The notes under the pieces were generated by a model. The model made no database searches and was not told the origin of the DNA. It worked only from the letters and a program-made list of their open reading frames with translations. DNA of 64,000 nucleotides from Apostichopus japonicus (Eukaryota; Echinodermata; Holothuroidea; Aspidochirotida; Stichopodidae). Positions 1 to 13,618 of this stretch are shown piece after piece (the first letter of the stretch is position 1; the number at the start of each line of letters is the position of its first letter). Position numbers and translations under genes: made by a program. The stretch covers positions 28,162,168-28,226,167 of the forward strand of contig NC_092569.1 of the NCBI RefSeq assembly GCF_037975245.1. The letters are read 5' to 3'.

Positions 1-194
1 TGGCAATATTAAGAGGGTAAATCTAGACATCTTATCTCGTCTGAGCAAATATTATACTTTTTCTAATTTCTAACGTTTATATTTTTTACATCATATATTT
101 TGTTTTACCTTTTCGTGTCTTGTGCAAACCTCTAACATTATGATCAATCGCCTCCATGAGAATAAAAAAATATGAATTCAAAGTTATAATTGGT
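1..194. repeat. Direct repeat, copy 1
   Basis: This stretch matches 1578-1770 almost base for base, apart from small differences in A and T runs. The window starts inside or exactly at the repeat, so its left limit is unknown. No coding capacity is seen. It could be one arm of a small LTR-like or tandem duplication. Confidence 0.85.
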
Positions 195-1577
195 TATAAT
201 TTTTCAGCCTCATCAGGCGAGGGTAGGAATCTAACACCCGGATCTTGTGTCTATAAATATATTTATTGGTTCCATAAAGGGTATACAAAAATAAATATAC
301 GTCAACAAAAGATTTTTATATTCTCCCTTTGAGAACCCCAGGCAATATGAAGAATACATTTGGCAAACATTTCTATTCAAACCGAGTTTTATCATCGGCA
401 TAAACATTACCATATTATTGATTCGGTCGATGGTTGCTACATATAAATATTACATGGAATACGAAGCTGTTAACATAGATTTATGATATTATTATAATTA
501 GTTTGATACTTAGAGCGGCTATAATGAAGATTAATATACCAAGTTGACAATTTTGGTAACGTTAATAATGTATTAAAAAAACGTGTTTTTGAAGTCTTTT
601 CCGATTTTGCTTTTATTTTACTGTTCATTTAAAAAATAACGGTATATTCGATGTAAGATATAAAATGGAGTTAGCTGGAAATTTAATAATAGCAAAATAA
701 CGCTTTTTAGAAACCGCAAAAATTAAAATTAAAGAGAAATGCATTGAACACACGAAATTAAGTCAAAGAAAAAACAGTTTAATTTATTAGTATCTTGTGT
801 TACTATCTAAAGGAAGGGATTCTACATAATTTTACTCTGTAGTTTATAATTCGTCTTAAACATGAAGAGATAACATATGCAGGAAGCAAAGCTGTTTGTT
901 TCCATTAGGGAACTGACCGACCCAATTATAACTTTGAATTAATAACTGATGTTTCATGAAAGCTAAGTTGATCATAATCTAGTTGATTTGCACACGACGC
1001 TTAATATTTGACAGTTTACCTGCAAATTTGAAAGGTTTATATTAATCTATTAACACTAAAAATTGATACCGAGAGGTGACTTTCGTCAAACTCTCTGACC
1101 GTATATGCGGGTAACATAATTATTATATTGGCTTATTTTTGTTGTACAAATGCACTGTTTTGCGTTTTTCATCACATCTGCTTTCATACTATCGATAAAA
1201 TATTGTCCTTGCTATTCTCTCCCGAAATCTTTCCTGTGATTAACAATCGTATAGACTGCCATGCTCATTTATATCACCATGGAAACCTGTCAACACAAAC
1301 AATGCCACAAAATGATGAATAACATCATTTTAAATAGATTGTCAAATTATGAAAGAGCTTTCAAATGTGATAATTTTCGTGATTCCAGCTGCTTTTTGTG
1401 TCATTATTATATCTTATTATATCATATTATTATATTTTTTTTTTATATAACCATGGAAACCTAGTCGACACATACCTTGCTACAAAGTCATGAATAAGAT
1501 CATTTACAATAGATTTTCCAAATTATGAAGAAAAAAAACTTTCAAATGTGCAGGTATACATGCACTATGCAATTTTA
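195..1577. other. Non-coding AT-rich spacer between direct repeats
   Basis: No convincing gene is seen. The stretch includes a diverged internal duplication: 1269-1373 resembles 1445-1550, both starting near an ACCATGGAAACCT motif and containing TTTCAAATGTG. The short ORFs here show no recognisable domain. Confidence 0.5.
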
Positions 1578-1770
1578 TGGCAATATTAAGAGGGTAAATC
1601 TAGACATCTTGTCTCGTCTGAGCAAATATTATACTTTTCTAATTTCTAACGTTTATATTTTTTACATTATATATTTTGTTTTACCTTTTCGTGTCTTGTG
1701 AAAACCTCTAACATTATGATCAATCGCCTCCATGAGAAAAAAAAAATATGAATTCAAAGTTATAATTGGT
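1578..1770. repeat. Direct repeat, copy 2
   Basis: Second copy of the 1-194 repeat, in the same orientation about 1.58 kb downstream. The match stops abruptly after ATAATTGGT, where the two flanks diverge completely. Confidence 0.85.
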
Positions 1771-2348
1771 CAGTCACTGCCTTGGGTTCTAAACGAGAGA
1801 TTTTTTAAAACCTTTTGTTGACTTATCATAAATTTGTTCTACCTTTTAACCAATCGACAGACTTGATTTATCATGTATCTGAATATTTGAATTCGAAATT
1901 ACCATCTAGCGATAGTATTTCAATATATACATTCCCCTCCCTCCATCCCCCATCCCCCAGTATAATTTGTGGAATTTACATGTAATTTGCATATGTATTG
2001 TATATTTGTATATGTATTGATCAGTGCATATATAAATAATGCCCGCTAAAAAGTTAAGCTTACGGAAACACATTCGTGTCTAAACAAGTGAGAAAGATCT
2101 GTTATATTTTATGAGCAGGGAGGCGGAGTCCGGGATGGGGATAGAGCGGGAGAAAGCAAACGTGCATATAGTTTTGTAAAACAAACCAAAAAATGTTCCT
2201 TTGTCATAAATTAACAGTGCCCCTTACTCACAAGTACTTACAAGTACCGCTGTTCAAGTTTTTAATACCCAGAGAGGGTCACCTTATTTCCCCCATTTTA
2301 ACATAAACCTAAGGGTACATCCGAAGGAACAAATTTCCATGAACAAAC
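1771..2348. other. Intergenic, nothing recognised
   Basis: AT-rich with a short C-rich run near 1935-1960. No ORF of note and no repeat match elsewhere in the window was seen. Confidence 0.5.
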
Positions 2349-2918
2349 AGTCTCATTGATCGCTTATCGACCTTTTGGCTAAGATCATGTGTAGTATTTG
2401 TTCCCTTTCGAGGGGAATGGTGATGCACACCCGACGATGATCACACATTCATTCATACTTAGTAAAGATTCCTAAATCCTATTGGTCCATTCAGGTCAGC
2501 TGACCGTGGTTAATCCTGTGAGTAACGCACGGTAAAATTACGGGGCATCACTTTAATAAATCTTTGGTTATATGTAACCAAAAATGTTTTGTTTTATGAT
2601 TTTTCCCCACACAAATGGTAGTGTATGAATGAACTGGGTTAATCAACGGTCTAGGGTGCGTTACTCACATGATTAATGCACTCCGGGTGTTAATGCTATC
2701 GCTGGATGCACTCGGGCTCCGCCCTCGTGCATCGCTTGCATTATCCCCCGATCGTGCATTAATCCTGTGAGTAACGCACGCTAGACCGTTGATTAACCCC
2801 TTAGTCACAGTCCCGATGCAAGGGGATTGGGGTTGAGAGCGGATCAGTCGTTTGGTAGTTTGGTTTCGTGCCCAGGTTCTTTCCTGGGCGATTTTTCCTT
2901 AAAAAAAGTCTCATTGAT
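2349..2918 (+). mobile_element. U2 snRNA-headed SINE, interrupted by a MITE
   Basis: The element runs 2361-2906 between two perfect 12-bp target-site duplications, AGTCTCATTGAT at 2349-2360 and 2907-2918, and ends in an A-rich tail. Its first ~45 nt closely match the 5' end of U2 snRNA (CCTTTTGGCTAAGATCA, then GTGTAGTAT), including most of the region that pairs with the branch point. The rest is not U2: it continues with GATGATCACAC, a GGGGTTGAG block and a GTGCCCAGGTTCTTTC tail. A 358-bp element (2448-2805) splits it. The TSD plus A-tail is the signature of LINE-driven retroposition. A full U2 gene is excluded because the Sm site and 3' stem-loops are absent. Confidence 0.85.
2448..2805. mobile_element. 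Foldback/MITE-like element, copy 1
   Basis: About 358 bp inserted inside the U2-headed SINE and nearly identical to 49769-50125. It contains two inverted-repeat layers. TTCATTCATAC at the left end faces GTATGAATGAA near 2623-2633, and a longer arm near 2640-2690 (GTTAATCAACGGTCTAG) faces its complement near 2748-2800. The uninterrupted SINE copy at 47946 shows the empty site. A short duplication (CACA) may flank it. No coding capacity. Confidence 0.8.
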
Positions 2919-3746
2919 TTTACATGTATCCTTCATAATCAAGAATTTTTTTTGTACGGGCATTTGCAAGCGAAGATGATCATAATCGGTTAACGAAAGC
3001 ACGATATCGTTGTAAAATCACTCGTTTAAAGTTGAAAAGGCTCTTGTGTTAGGGTATAAAAATCGAGCGGAGATTTCCATTACACAATTCTAGACTTCTC
3101 ATCTGACCTTAGTTTAAATTATAAAGGTCATGACAATACATTACACCTGCCGGTACTATAGTAAGGGTTGTGCGTGCTCTTTAAGTTATAGATCATGAGT
3201 AATATAGAATAAAATGAAACATAAAATGGCTCATTCAATGAACTCTACACAGTACAAAATCCCTAAGGTCTCCCTGTGGGAGCGATGATATAATAAATTT
3301 ACAAATTAAACTTCAAGGATCTCAGAGAATATAAAAGTTGAATTGAATAAAAATGTCTGTCTGTGAACTTAATTCCTTGTGCGTTCATTTCATTTTTGCC
3401 AATTAACATTCACGTTTTGATATTAAATGTAGCAGATCATTCTTATAACATATAAATAAATAAACATTAATGAAAAAAAAAACGAAAAACAACAATTTGT
3501 TGCGTTTTTATGTGCCTCTCGTCTAGCATTGTGTCCAACCTAACTGGAGGACGGTCTGTATATCTGTCTGTAGAGGTCAAAGGTCGAAGGGATCTACGCT
3601 GTCAGTATTAACCGTATATATAATCCAACATCAGATCATCCGGCGCGGACCCAGGCCAAGGGGATGGGATTGTACACCCCATTTTCAATGAGCCAGCCCT
3701 ACACATACCAAAAAAAATGAAGGTTATAACAAAACCTAATTAAAAA
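2919..3746. other. Intergenic, nothing recognised
   Basis: AT-rich with no coding signal. The stretch leads directly into the 47-bp minisatellite. Confidence 0.5.
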
Positions 3747-4999
3747 CCCAAGTTGTAGAATTACTGTATGCCTAAGATATGCATAGTTCAAGTCCCAAGT
3801 TGTAGAATTACTGTATGCCTAAGATATGCATAGTTCAAGTCCCAAGTTGTAGAATTACTGTATGCCTAAGATATGCATAGTTCAAGTCCCAAGTTGTAGA
3901 ATTACTGTATGCCTAAGACATGCATAGTTCAAGTCCCAAGTTGTAGAATTACTGTATGCCTAAGATATGCATAGTTCAAGTCCCAAGTTGTAGAATTACT
4001 GTATGCCTAAGATATGCATAGTTCAAGTCCCAAGTTGTAGAATTACTGTATATGCCTAAGATATGCATAGTTCAAGTCCCAAGTTGTAGAATTACTGTAT
4101 ATGCCGAAGATATGCATAGTTCAAGTCCCAAGTTGTAGAATTACTGTATATGCCTAAGATATGCATAGTTCAAGTCCCAAGTTGTAGAATTACTGTATAT
4201 GCCTAAGATATGCATAGTTCAAGTCCCAAGTTGTAGAATTACTGTATGCCTAAGATATGCATAGTTCAAGTCCCAAGTTGTAGAATTACTGTATATGCCT
4301 AAGATATGCATAGTTCAAGTCCCAAGTTGTAGAATTACTGTATATGCATAAGATATGCATAGTTCAAGTCCCAAGTTGTAGAATTACTGTATGCCTAAGA
4401 TATGCATAGTTCAAGTCCCAAGTTGTAGAATTACTGTATATGCCTAAGATATTCATAGTTCAAGTCCCAAGTTGTAGAATTACTGTATGCCTAAGATATG
4501 CATAGTTCAAGTCCCAAGTTGTAGAATTACTGTATATGCCTAAGATATGCATAGTTCAAGTCCCAAGTTGTAGAATTACTGTATATGCCTAAGATATGCA
4601 TAGTTCAAGTCCCAAGTTGTAGAATTACTGTATGCCTAAGATATGCATAGTTCAAGTCCCAAGTTGTAGAATTACTGTATGCCTAAGATATGCATAGTTC
4701 AAGTCCCAAGTTGTAGAATTACTGTATATGCCTAAGATATGCATAGTTCAAGTCCCAAGTTGTAGAATTACTGTATATGCCTAAGATATGCATAGTTCAA
4801 GTCCCAAGTTGTAGAATTACTGTATATGCCTAAGATATGCATAGTTCAAGTCCCAAGTTGTAGAATTACTGTATATGCCTAAGATATGCATAGTTCAAGT
4901 CCCAAGTTGTAGAATTACTGTATATGCCTAAGATATGCATAGTTCAAGTCCCAAGTTGTAGAATTACTGTATATGCCTAAGATATGCATAGTTCAAGTC
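3747..4999. repeat. 47/49-bp minisatellite, 26 copies
   Basis: Head-to-tail array of a unit starting CCCAAGTTGTAGAATTACTG and ending ATAGTTCAAGT. Units are 47 bp, or 49 bp when an extra TA is present (TGTATATGCC rather than TGTATGCC). I count 26 copies of the AGTTGTAG motif. Copies are almost identical, with isolated changes such as GACATG, GCCGAAG and ATTCAT. Array homogeneity implies recent amplification. Confidence 0.95.
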
Positions 5000-6593
5000 T
5001 TCTTGTTGTTGTTGCCCATCAAGGGCTGTTTAAATTCTAGATTCGCCCGTGATTACAGAAAAAGTAGCTCATTCTCTATTGAAAACAATAATTATCAGAT
5101 ATATACTCTTTTGAACATCTTGTTTATTTCGTTATACGCTAAATAGAGGGGGAAAAAATCAAAGGTGTTTAGAAATACAATAACAATATTTAAGTACCAG
5201 CTCCAGCTATTTCTGGAGTGTCATTGTGTAATTATAGATAATACTGACTTCAAACTCCAACAATTATCACATATCGAACTTGACATAAATATATCATTTG
5301 TACAATCTATCTCTTTGTTTATCACTCAATTTTATCTACCTTTTTTCCTTCTATAATGTAAGTTCATACCTGCTATGATTTGTTCCTTCATTTTCATAAA
5401 GATGGTGGCAGTAGATACAATTGAAGCTTTATAATATTTAATATCATAGTAATGAGTCAATGCACATTGCTTACGTTCTTTTTGTAGTATGCTATATATA
5501 CTCTTTGTTTATATAATTTAGTTGTAATGGGTGTATTGGTGCGATTCAAACTCATCAAAAGAAAATGATTTAACTTAGCAGGCAAGATGGGAATGAGGCA
5601 AAATCAACATAATAAAAACGAATCGTCTTTACTGGAACAAAACATGTGACAGTGTAATCATCATGTGTGCTTCAGAATCTAATAATGTTCAAACTAAAAG
5701 GAGTATATTCCCCTAATCCTTAATCTCAATATCATGTATTCATATAATGTAATTTCAATTCTAGATCTTAGCATGTAACAGTACATTCGATTATTTAACA
5801 ATTGTTGGTGGCTAGAATGACGGTTAAGTTTAGTTCAGTAGGGGAAAAAAAGGATCAGGAGGGACACTCAAGTGCCCATCAAGGACCCTATAGGCGTCAT
5901 ACAGTTTACTACGTACATGTAACTACAACACACTCTCCTCATCAACTGAAAATTTTCTCCCGAATATTCCGATTCCGAGGAAATGGGCCTTCACCTCTCA
6001 GAACATTCGTAAGCTTTGACGAAAATTATTTTCTTGAGGAAGAAGAGGAGGAAATAGTTTTCGAGGGTGATGAAGATAATATCGGTGTTTTTCACTATCA
6101 ATTGAGACCCTAGCAGAAGAATTGTAAAAACGAGCCAGATGGCCCAGGCGCGTCGCTGTCGATCGAAGTCCCCGAGCAGAACGGTTGGACTATCCTGAAC
6201 CGAAACTGGTCGGTTGAGCATAAACAAATCCACCGTTATTAAGACCATTATATGATATAAATTATCTCGAATGTGGATGATCCTGCTACTTAACTTCGTA
6301 GCGAAGCTTCTAGAATATTGTTACTTACAGTGCAAGGAAAATGTGCATGTGCAACCCCTATAGTACTAGTAGTGGTAACATGGGGTCTAACTAATGGGTG
6401 TTGTATAACAGGCTAGCCCGTGTAATAGAATCATCCAACTGTTACGTAAAACCATAACACAACGCCAGTTTTACCGCAAAAGAAAAATTGCAGATCTAGT
6501 ATTGATTGTTCTAAAACCAATTGGTTTTAAGTTTTTGTACAAAATGTCAAGTAACCAATAAAAAAAAATCGTCATTTGCTGCATCAAGGAGGC
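5000..6593. other. Intergenic, no supported gene
   Basis: Begins right after the minisatellite with a (TTG)n-like stretch. ORFs at 5802-6113 (+), with an acidic run of glutamates, and 5991-6248 (-) overlap each other antisense and show no recognisable domain. Confidence 0.4.
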
Positions 6594-6785
6594 CTAGGCT
6601 ATGGTCATAACAAGTAATTTGGCAACAGTATAGGCCCACATGCACTCGTAACGTTGTGTATGTGTAGTGTTTTGAACGAGTTGTGTCCAAATTCTTCGAT
6701 TTCTGTCATCTTTTGGAAAAGCGTGCAGGTGAAATCCGTCTTTACTTGTGGTGGAGCAACCTGCAACCACACATCGGCTCAGCAT
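6594..6785 (-). CDS. THAP-type zinc-finger fragment (partial exon or remnant)
   Basis: The 63-codon ORF starts with ATG and reads MLSRCVVAGC, then G-F-H-L-H-A-F-P, then R-R-I-W near residue 33. This is the N-terminal half of a THAP DNA-binding domain: first two zinc ligands C5 and C10, the conserved FP at 23-24 and the W at 33. The second ligand pair (Cys-x2-His) is not present in frame before the stop. THAP domains are C2CH zinc fingers found at the N-terminus of host regulators and of P-element-type transposases. This is therefore either a first coding exon whose donor lies before the stop (none is convincing) or a decayed transposase or host copy. No partner exon was found. Confidence 0.6.
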   Translation of the reverse strand: MLSRCVVAGCSTTSKDGFHLHAFPKDDRNRRIWTQLVQNTTHTQRYECMWAYTVAKLLVMTIA

Positions 6786-6999
6786 ATTTAACAGTTACGA
6801 GATAAATTTAGGTAAAAACAAAACTTCAAATCTCAATTACCACAGAGCACTGTAACCGAGTAATATTGTGTGTTCTCAGGCGTTCAAGAATGTAAACATA
6901 GCGTCTCGGAAGTGAGCTGAGTTTCTCGACTGACGTTACGCGGCATTACCGTATATACAACAATTTTTAGAAAGTTTTTATTACCCTCGAAGTATTGAT

Positions 7000-8340
7000 C
7001 AGGGGCGTATCCAGGGGGGCGCAACAGGCGCGCGCCCCCCCTATTGGCCGTCACCAAAAAACAAAAAAGTTTAGCAAAAAAAAAAAAAAAAAAAATAATT
7101 GATGACGACCTTTATGTGAGATGTCGGTGATCGCTCAACCCCCCCCCCCTCCCGTATGCTTTATTTTTTGTTTGCCAAAAAAAGGTTCTGGCGAAGTTCG
7201 GCGACATAATAGTTTTAGAAACATAGATGGTAATTGTGTTTGTATTATCACTATAAACACTAAATGACATGCCAGCCATACTAAATTGTGCATTTTGTGT
7301 CCATATTTACTGGAAATGTTGCTTATTATTAAGGTCGAAAAATGGATCACATATTGCCATGGGCGGCGATCCTGGGTGGAGGGGGGATATATCCCCCCAT
7401 GAAAATGGGTGGAGGGGATGTAATGCACCATATCCCCCCCCCCCCCACCAAATGCCAGGGATAAGAATATTTTCATGCCTACATTTATGCATCTTCGTTA
7501 ATGTACGGCTCTTTTTTAGCTTCATTTCTCGCCTACCATAAACGCAGTGCGATCTTTTCAAATAAAGCGTCTTTATAAAGCAAAAATAGTTGACTGTAGG
7601 CTTCATTGGCCCTATAACAACAAAATGTATTATTGCGCCCACTGTATTGATATAGTACATATATGCACCCTCATAGTATTCATATAGGCCCTATAGTAGG
7701 CCTACACACGTACATGTTCCCTCAAACAGCTGAGAATCTCATGTAACCAGGGTAATGCTTAATACACGTTTCACCTGGATGCCCTAGCAATCGGTACCTA
7801 GGAATGTAACTATGTGTAATTGTGTATTGCATGTGTATAGGCCTATAATAGCCTGCATGAGGCCATTTTCTTCATCGAATAATATAACAGAGCTCTCGAA
7901 CATTCTAACGTTGCGCCTGAAACAAGATTGACAGGGGCAATTTTCCCAAAATAACACCCGAAATTTAAAAAAAAAAGTATTTTGGATCCTGATTATGAGA
8001 TATTTCGGACATAACATCCCTATTTTAAAGTTGGGTATATGCCGCTTGGAAACTTCGGGAAGTGCCGTTTCCGGCCATCTAGAGGGTTTGTTAATCCCAA
8101 AATTTTCGTGTACGCTTCGCGCCAACACATGGTGGCGCTACGCTTAGATAGTCAACAAGGTCATATCTCCCCCCCCCCCACTCAGAAGTACGGATCGCCG
8201 CCCATGCATATGACACCATTTTGCATTTCAGCCCTTCTTTGAAAGCAAAAATTTTACACCCCTCCCCTTAGACCCATCCCCCAGGACGGCGATCATTCAT
8301 GCCTGGCGCCCCCTTTTGGAAAATCCTGGATACGCCCCTG
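7000..8340. mobile_element. Non-autonomous hAT-like element A (outer)
   Basis: The terminal inverted repeats are CAGGGGCGTATCCAGG at the left end and CCTGGATACGCCCCTG at the right. The flanks repeat TTGAT at 6995-6999 and 8341-8345. The CAGGGGCG terminus is typical of hAT elements, although an 8-bp duplication would be expected. The element is 1341 bp including a nested element (7358-8206). ORFs inside read through C- or G-runs and are not transposase. Confidence 0.75.
7358..8206. mobile_element. Nested hAT-like element inside element A
   Basis: Terminal inverted repeats CATGGGCGGCGATCC and GGATCGCCGCCCATG. The outside 8-mers CATATTGC and CATATGAC agree at 6 of 8 positions, which suits an old 8-bp duplication. 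Its right part carries a core (AAGTGCCGTTTCCGGCCATC, then GCGCCAACACATGGTGGCGCT) also seen at 28884-28985 and, reversed, at 43230-43320. Confidence 0.65.
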
Positions 8341-8345
8341 TTGAT

Positions 8346-9255
8346 CGTTTATTCCTCGAGGATGCAAGCTTCGCTTGACACAAACTGGGTATCATTGGAA
8401 AGCTACGAGTGTATAGAAAACGATGATTTATATAAATTTTTCTATATAACCCCCTCTTTAATGCAACATTGAGCATTTACAAAATCTGTACATAGAAACG
8501 ATCTTTCAAAGTCTATGATGATCGTTGGCTCGTGCAGGATTGAACGCTCCTCAAATGTTTTGGAGTCTGCAATAAAACATTTTAAAGGATAGGGGCGATA
8601 GAGGCGAGTTCAATTGGGAGGAGGGAGGCACAAACTTCGAAGGAGGAGGGGGTCACTGACTTGAGGGAGCACGCCCTGCACAAAGTAACCCCCCGATTGG
8701 AACGGACCGATTGGAACGGACCGACTTGGTATTGATGTATGTAACACATATAATATTAATTAAATGTTTTTTTTTCTCTTCAAAACAGCACTTTTTAATT
8801 AAGGATGATGCGCTTCACGTGCCCTCCCCCTTCCCTCCCTCCCTTCAACCCTCTCCCTCCTCCGCCCGTAATATACTTTCATATGGAAGAGTTGCATGCA
8901 GTAAACCCTGTCTATACGTTGAGGGGGGGGGGTGGAGGAGGAGCTGTTCATTACAAGAACCTCTATTACAGAAATTGAATCGTTAAAGAAGTAACCTGTT
9001 CCGCCTTCAGATTTAGACATTTGTTTTTTATCACTCTGGCAATGCCTGTAGAGTCTTTCTTATATCAGTATGTAAGTTCTAACACAATAAATGAATCACA
9101 GATAACCCTGAAATTGAAAATGTCTTAGTAAACATCCAACATAGAATCAAATTGCTTCCAAATTTGGCATTCTTCTTTTGAGTCGAAAGAAAATGGTTGA
9201 CAGGCCGCTATCTCAGCAGCTACTGTTACCAAAAAGCAACAGAAATGAAATGGAA
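8346..9255. other. Intergenic, pyrimidine- and purine-rich tracts
   Basis: Contains a CCCTCCCT-rich run near 8821-8865 and a G-run near 8923-8942. No coding sequence is supported. Confidence 0.4.
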
Positions 9256-9257
9256 TT

Positions 9258-9288
<31 letters not shown>

Positions 9289-9545
9289 CATATATGTATA
9301 TATATATATATATATATATTACCGTGTCTATTGACCGTGCAGTAGATGTAATGAAATCCTAAACCTCTACTCTATCTCCACCCCGCCCCCCCCCCCTCTC
9401 TCTCTCTTTAAGAGATTGTGACAATGCAGTAAAGGAATACAAAACACAGTGTATTGATACAGGTGTAACATATCATAAAGTATTATACATATATATTGTA
9501 TGTATATTGTATATATATATTATATATATATATACATATATATAT
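9256..9545. repeat. TA-rich microsatellite cluster
   Basis: (TA)n at about 9256-9320 and again at about 9485-9545, separated by a short C-rich/(CT)n tract. Confidence 0.85.
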
Positions 9546-11642
<2,097 letters not shown>

Positions 11643-12025
11643 AATAATAATAATAATAACAAGAATAATAATATTAACAATAATAATAATAAAGTCGGAG
11701 GAACTGATACACTCTGCAATGTGGTTCGGAATTTTAAAGACAACTTTCTTTATAGTAAACCGTTGCGTTTGCAATGAGTAACCGACGTCACCATGAATAT
11801 AATTAGCCTATAAGGAGCATTTTAAGGAGTTAGAATGCTAATTAAAAGTTGTCTACATTATTAGTATAGAGCTATATTCCAATTGATCTTTTCGTTGGCA
11901 CTCTAACATATCAACGCTATAAAGATGTTCTACCTGACGTCATTCTGTGTTCATGTGTTGCAGGTTCCTAACAGGGGCTTTACATTTCTTGGTGACGATA
12001 TAGGCTTTATCTACTTGGTTATTCT

Positions 12026-12321
12026 TCATGTTGGCCCGATAGACATTGTATAATACGCAAATCCTAGTCGGTTAGTTAAATGTGTCCCTTTGTACATACG
12101 AGAAAACGTTTCACATTGGCGCCATTTATAACGATCTTCACTTATTTCTAAATTGAACGAGAGACACAACTCATCCTCGAGACATTTCCTTAAACAGTCT
12201 ATGGATCTTTGGACTTTAGTCTCTAAGATGAGATCATCGGCGTCCCATAAATCTACGAGAGCAAAGTCCTCAGATACTGCGTTGAAGAGGGCGCTTCGCC
12301 TATTGAATAGGTCATAAGTAT
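12026..12321 (-). CDS. Terminal exon with PAN/apple-like domain
   Basis: On the minus strand a pyrimidine-rich acceptor (TTTTTTAATCACAG) precedes 98 codons including the stop. The protein has the pattern VDLWDADD, then S-I-D-C-L-R-K-C, then E-L-C-L-S-F-N, then a cysteine near residue 70 (R-Q-C), ending G-F-A-Y-Y. This C-x3-C-x5-C-x-S-F-N...C spacing is that of PAN/apple domains, which are extracellular protein- or sugar-binding folds. The incoming phase is 1 (two bases complete the first codon). The rest of the gene would lie at higher coordinates. A 92-nt candidate exon at 13619-13710 is the only partial lead. The upstream longer ORF through AAT repeats is intron read-through. Confidence 0.6.
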
Positions 12322-12351
12322 CTGTGATTAAAAAAGAGAAGATTAATGAAG

Positions 12352-12365
12352 TAATAATAATACTT

Positions 12366-12397
<32 letters not shown>

Positions 12398-12405
12398 ACT
12401 AATTA
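12352..12405. repeat. (AAT)n microsatellite
   Basis: Imperfect AAT/ATA run in the putative intron just upstream (in minus orientation) of the PAN-like exon. Confidence 0.8.
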
Positions 12406-12448
12406 ACAGTTCTTGTATAGCGCAACTTACACTGAAGTCTCGCCTCAA

Positions 12449-13618
12449 AGAAGCTTATATTGAAGATTATTTACAATTTGTTTCCATCCAAATATCATTT
12501 TTTGTTTGCCGCCGACATTTGCAGGTTTAGCATTTATACGCAGAGTAGATAACCACCAATGATGTTGAACAGTATACATGACCATATATTATTATGAATT
12601 GTTGGTCTGTGTATTGGTCTGTCTGTCTGTCTTTTTCTCTGTCTATCTTTGTGCGTGTATATCTGATGTCTTAGTGTGTTGTATATACGTTTAGCGTATT
12701 ATATTGTCTTTAATTAGTAGCGTTAATTAATAGCGTATCATTACTTATATCTTTAAGTGAAGTTAAACATTACTATGGTACATTTTCTTCTTTTTTGTAA
12801 TAGACTAAGTTTGTAGAATATGATAGAATACAATAACATGCCATACAACATTTGATTCCGATAAATTAACTCGTATATTTAAAAGAAAGAAAGAATACAT
12901 AACAGGACACAGCCTACCTATAGAACTTTGTGCCGACTAAATCGGCATTAAGAAATTATATACTATTAGAAACGTAAATACAGCCATTATTATAGGAGTT
13001 AATAGGAACTTATAATTAAATATACAATACTCACTTATATCATTCACAATTTAAAGCATTTCAGACATTTTAAATTGTCAAATGATACATAAAATATGGG
13101 AGAAAATATTAGAAAGCGAATACATATAATTAAACATAAACATAACATGCAACTGATTCTCTGCCAAGAGATAAAACACCACAACACAATATAACAAAAT
13201 ATAAAAGAAAAACAATAAAGTAGTCAAAATATGAATATGCCATTAGTACAATAGACGATATATAGAATCCAATGAAACTGCCATTAAAAAATATTCAAAT
13301 TGAGATAGTTACCAGAAGAATTGTTTAGAATCAAAACCCAGACCCGTGGCACATAGGTGGGTAGGTAGAGGGTTTACCCCTCTTGGCAGAAGACTGTGTC
13401 ACCCCGACCCTATTTGTCCCACCATCACGTATACAAAAAAGTTCACAAATGACAGGTGCCCCTCTTTAATCTGTCGGTACCCCTCCAAGACAGGATTCCT
13501 GGCTGCGGGCATGAGGGGTGACCTCAGGAGGATACGCGCGTTACTCTCTCTATCTCTTTCCATGTTTCTATGTCGTATAAATGTTCTTCAACTGCTCAAC
13601 TTCCCTATTATAATTTAC
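12449..13618. other. Intergenic or intronic, nothing recognised
   Basis: AT-rich. If the minus-strand PAN-exon gene extends upstream, this would be intron. Confidence 0.35.

Noticed and set aside
2361-2410. Functional U2 snRNA gene
   Set aside because: Only the first ~45 nt match; Sm site and 3' stem-loops are missing and the piece is inside a TSD-flanked SINE.
5802-6248. Overlapping sense and antisense ORFs with an acidic run
   Set aside because: No domain, no splice sites that extend either, and mutual overlap; likely chance.
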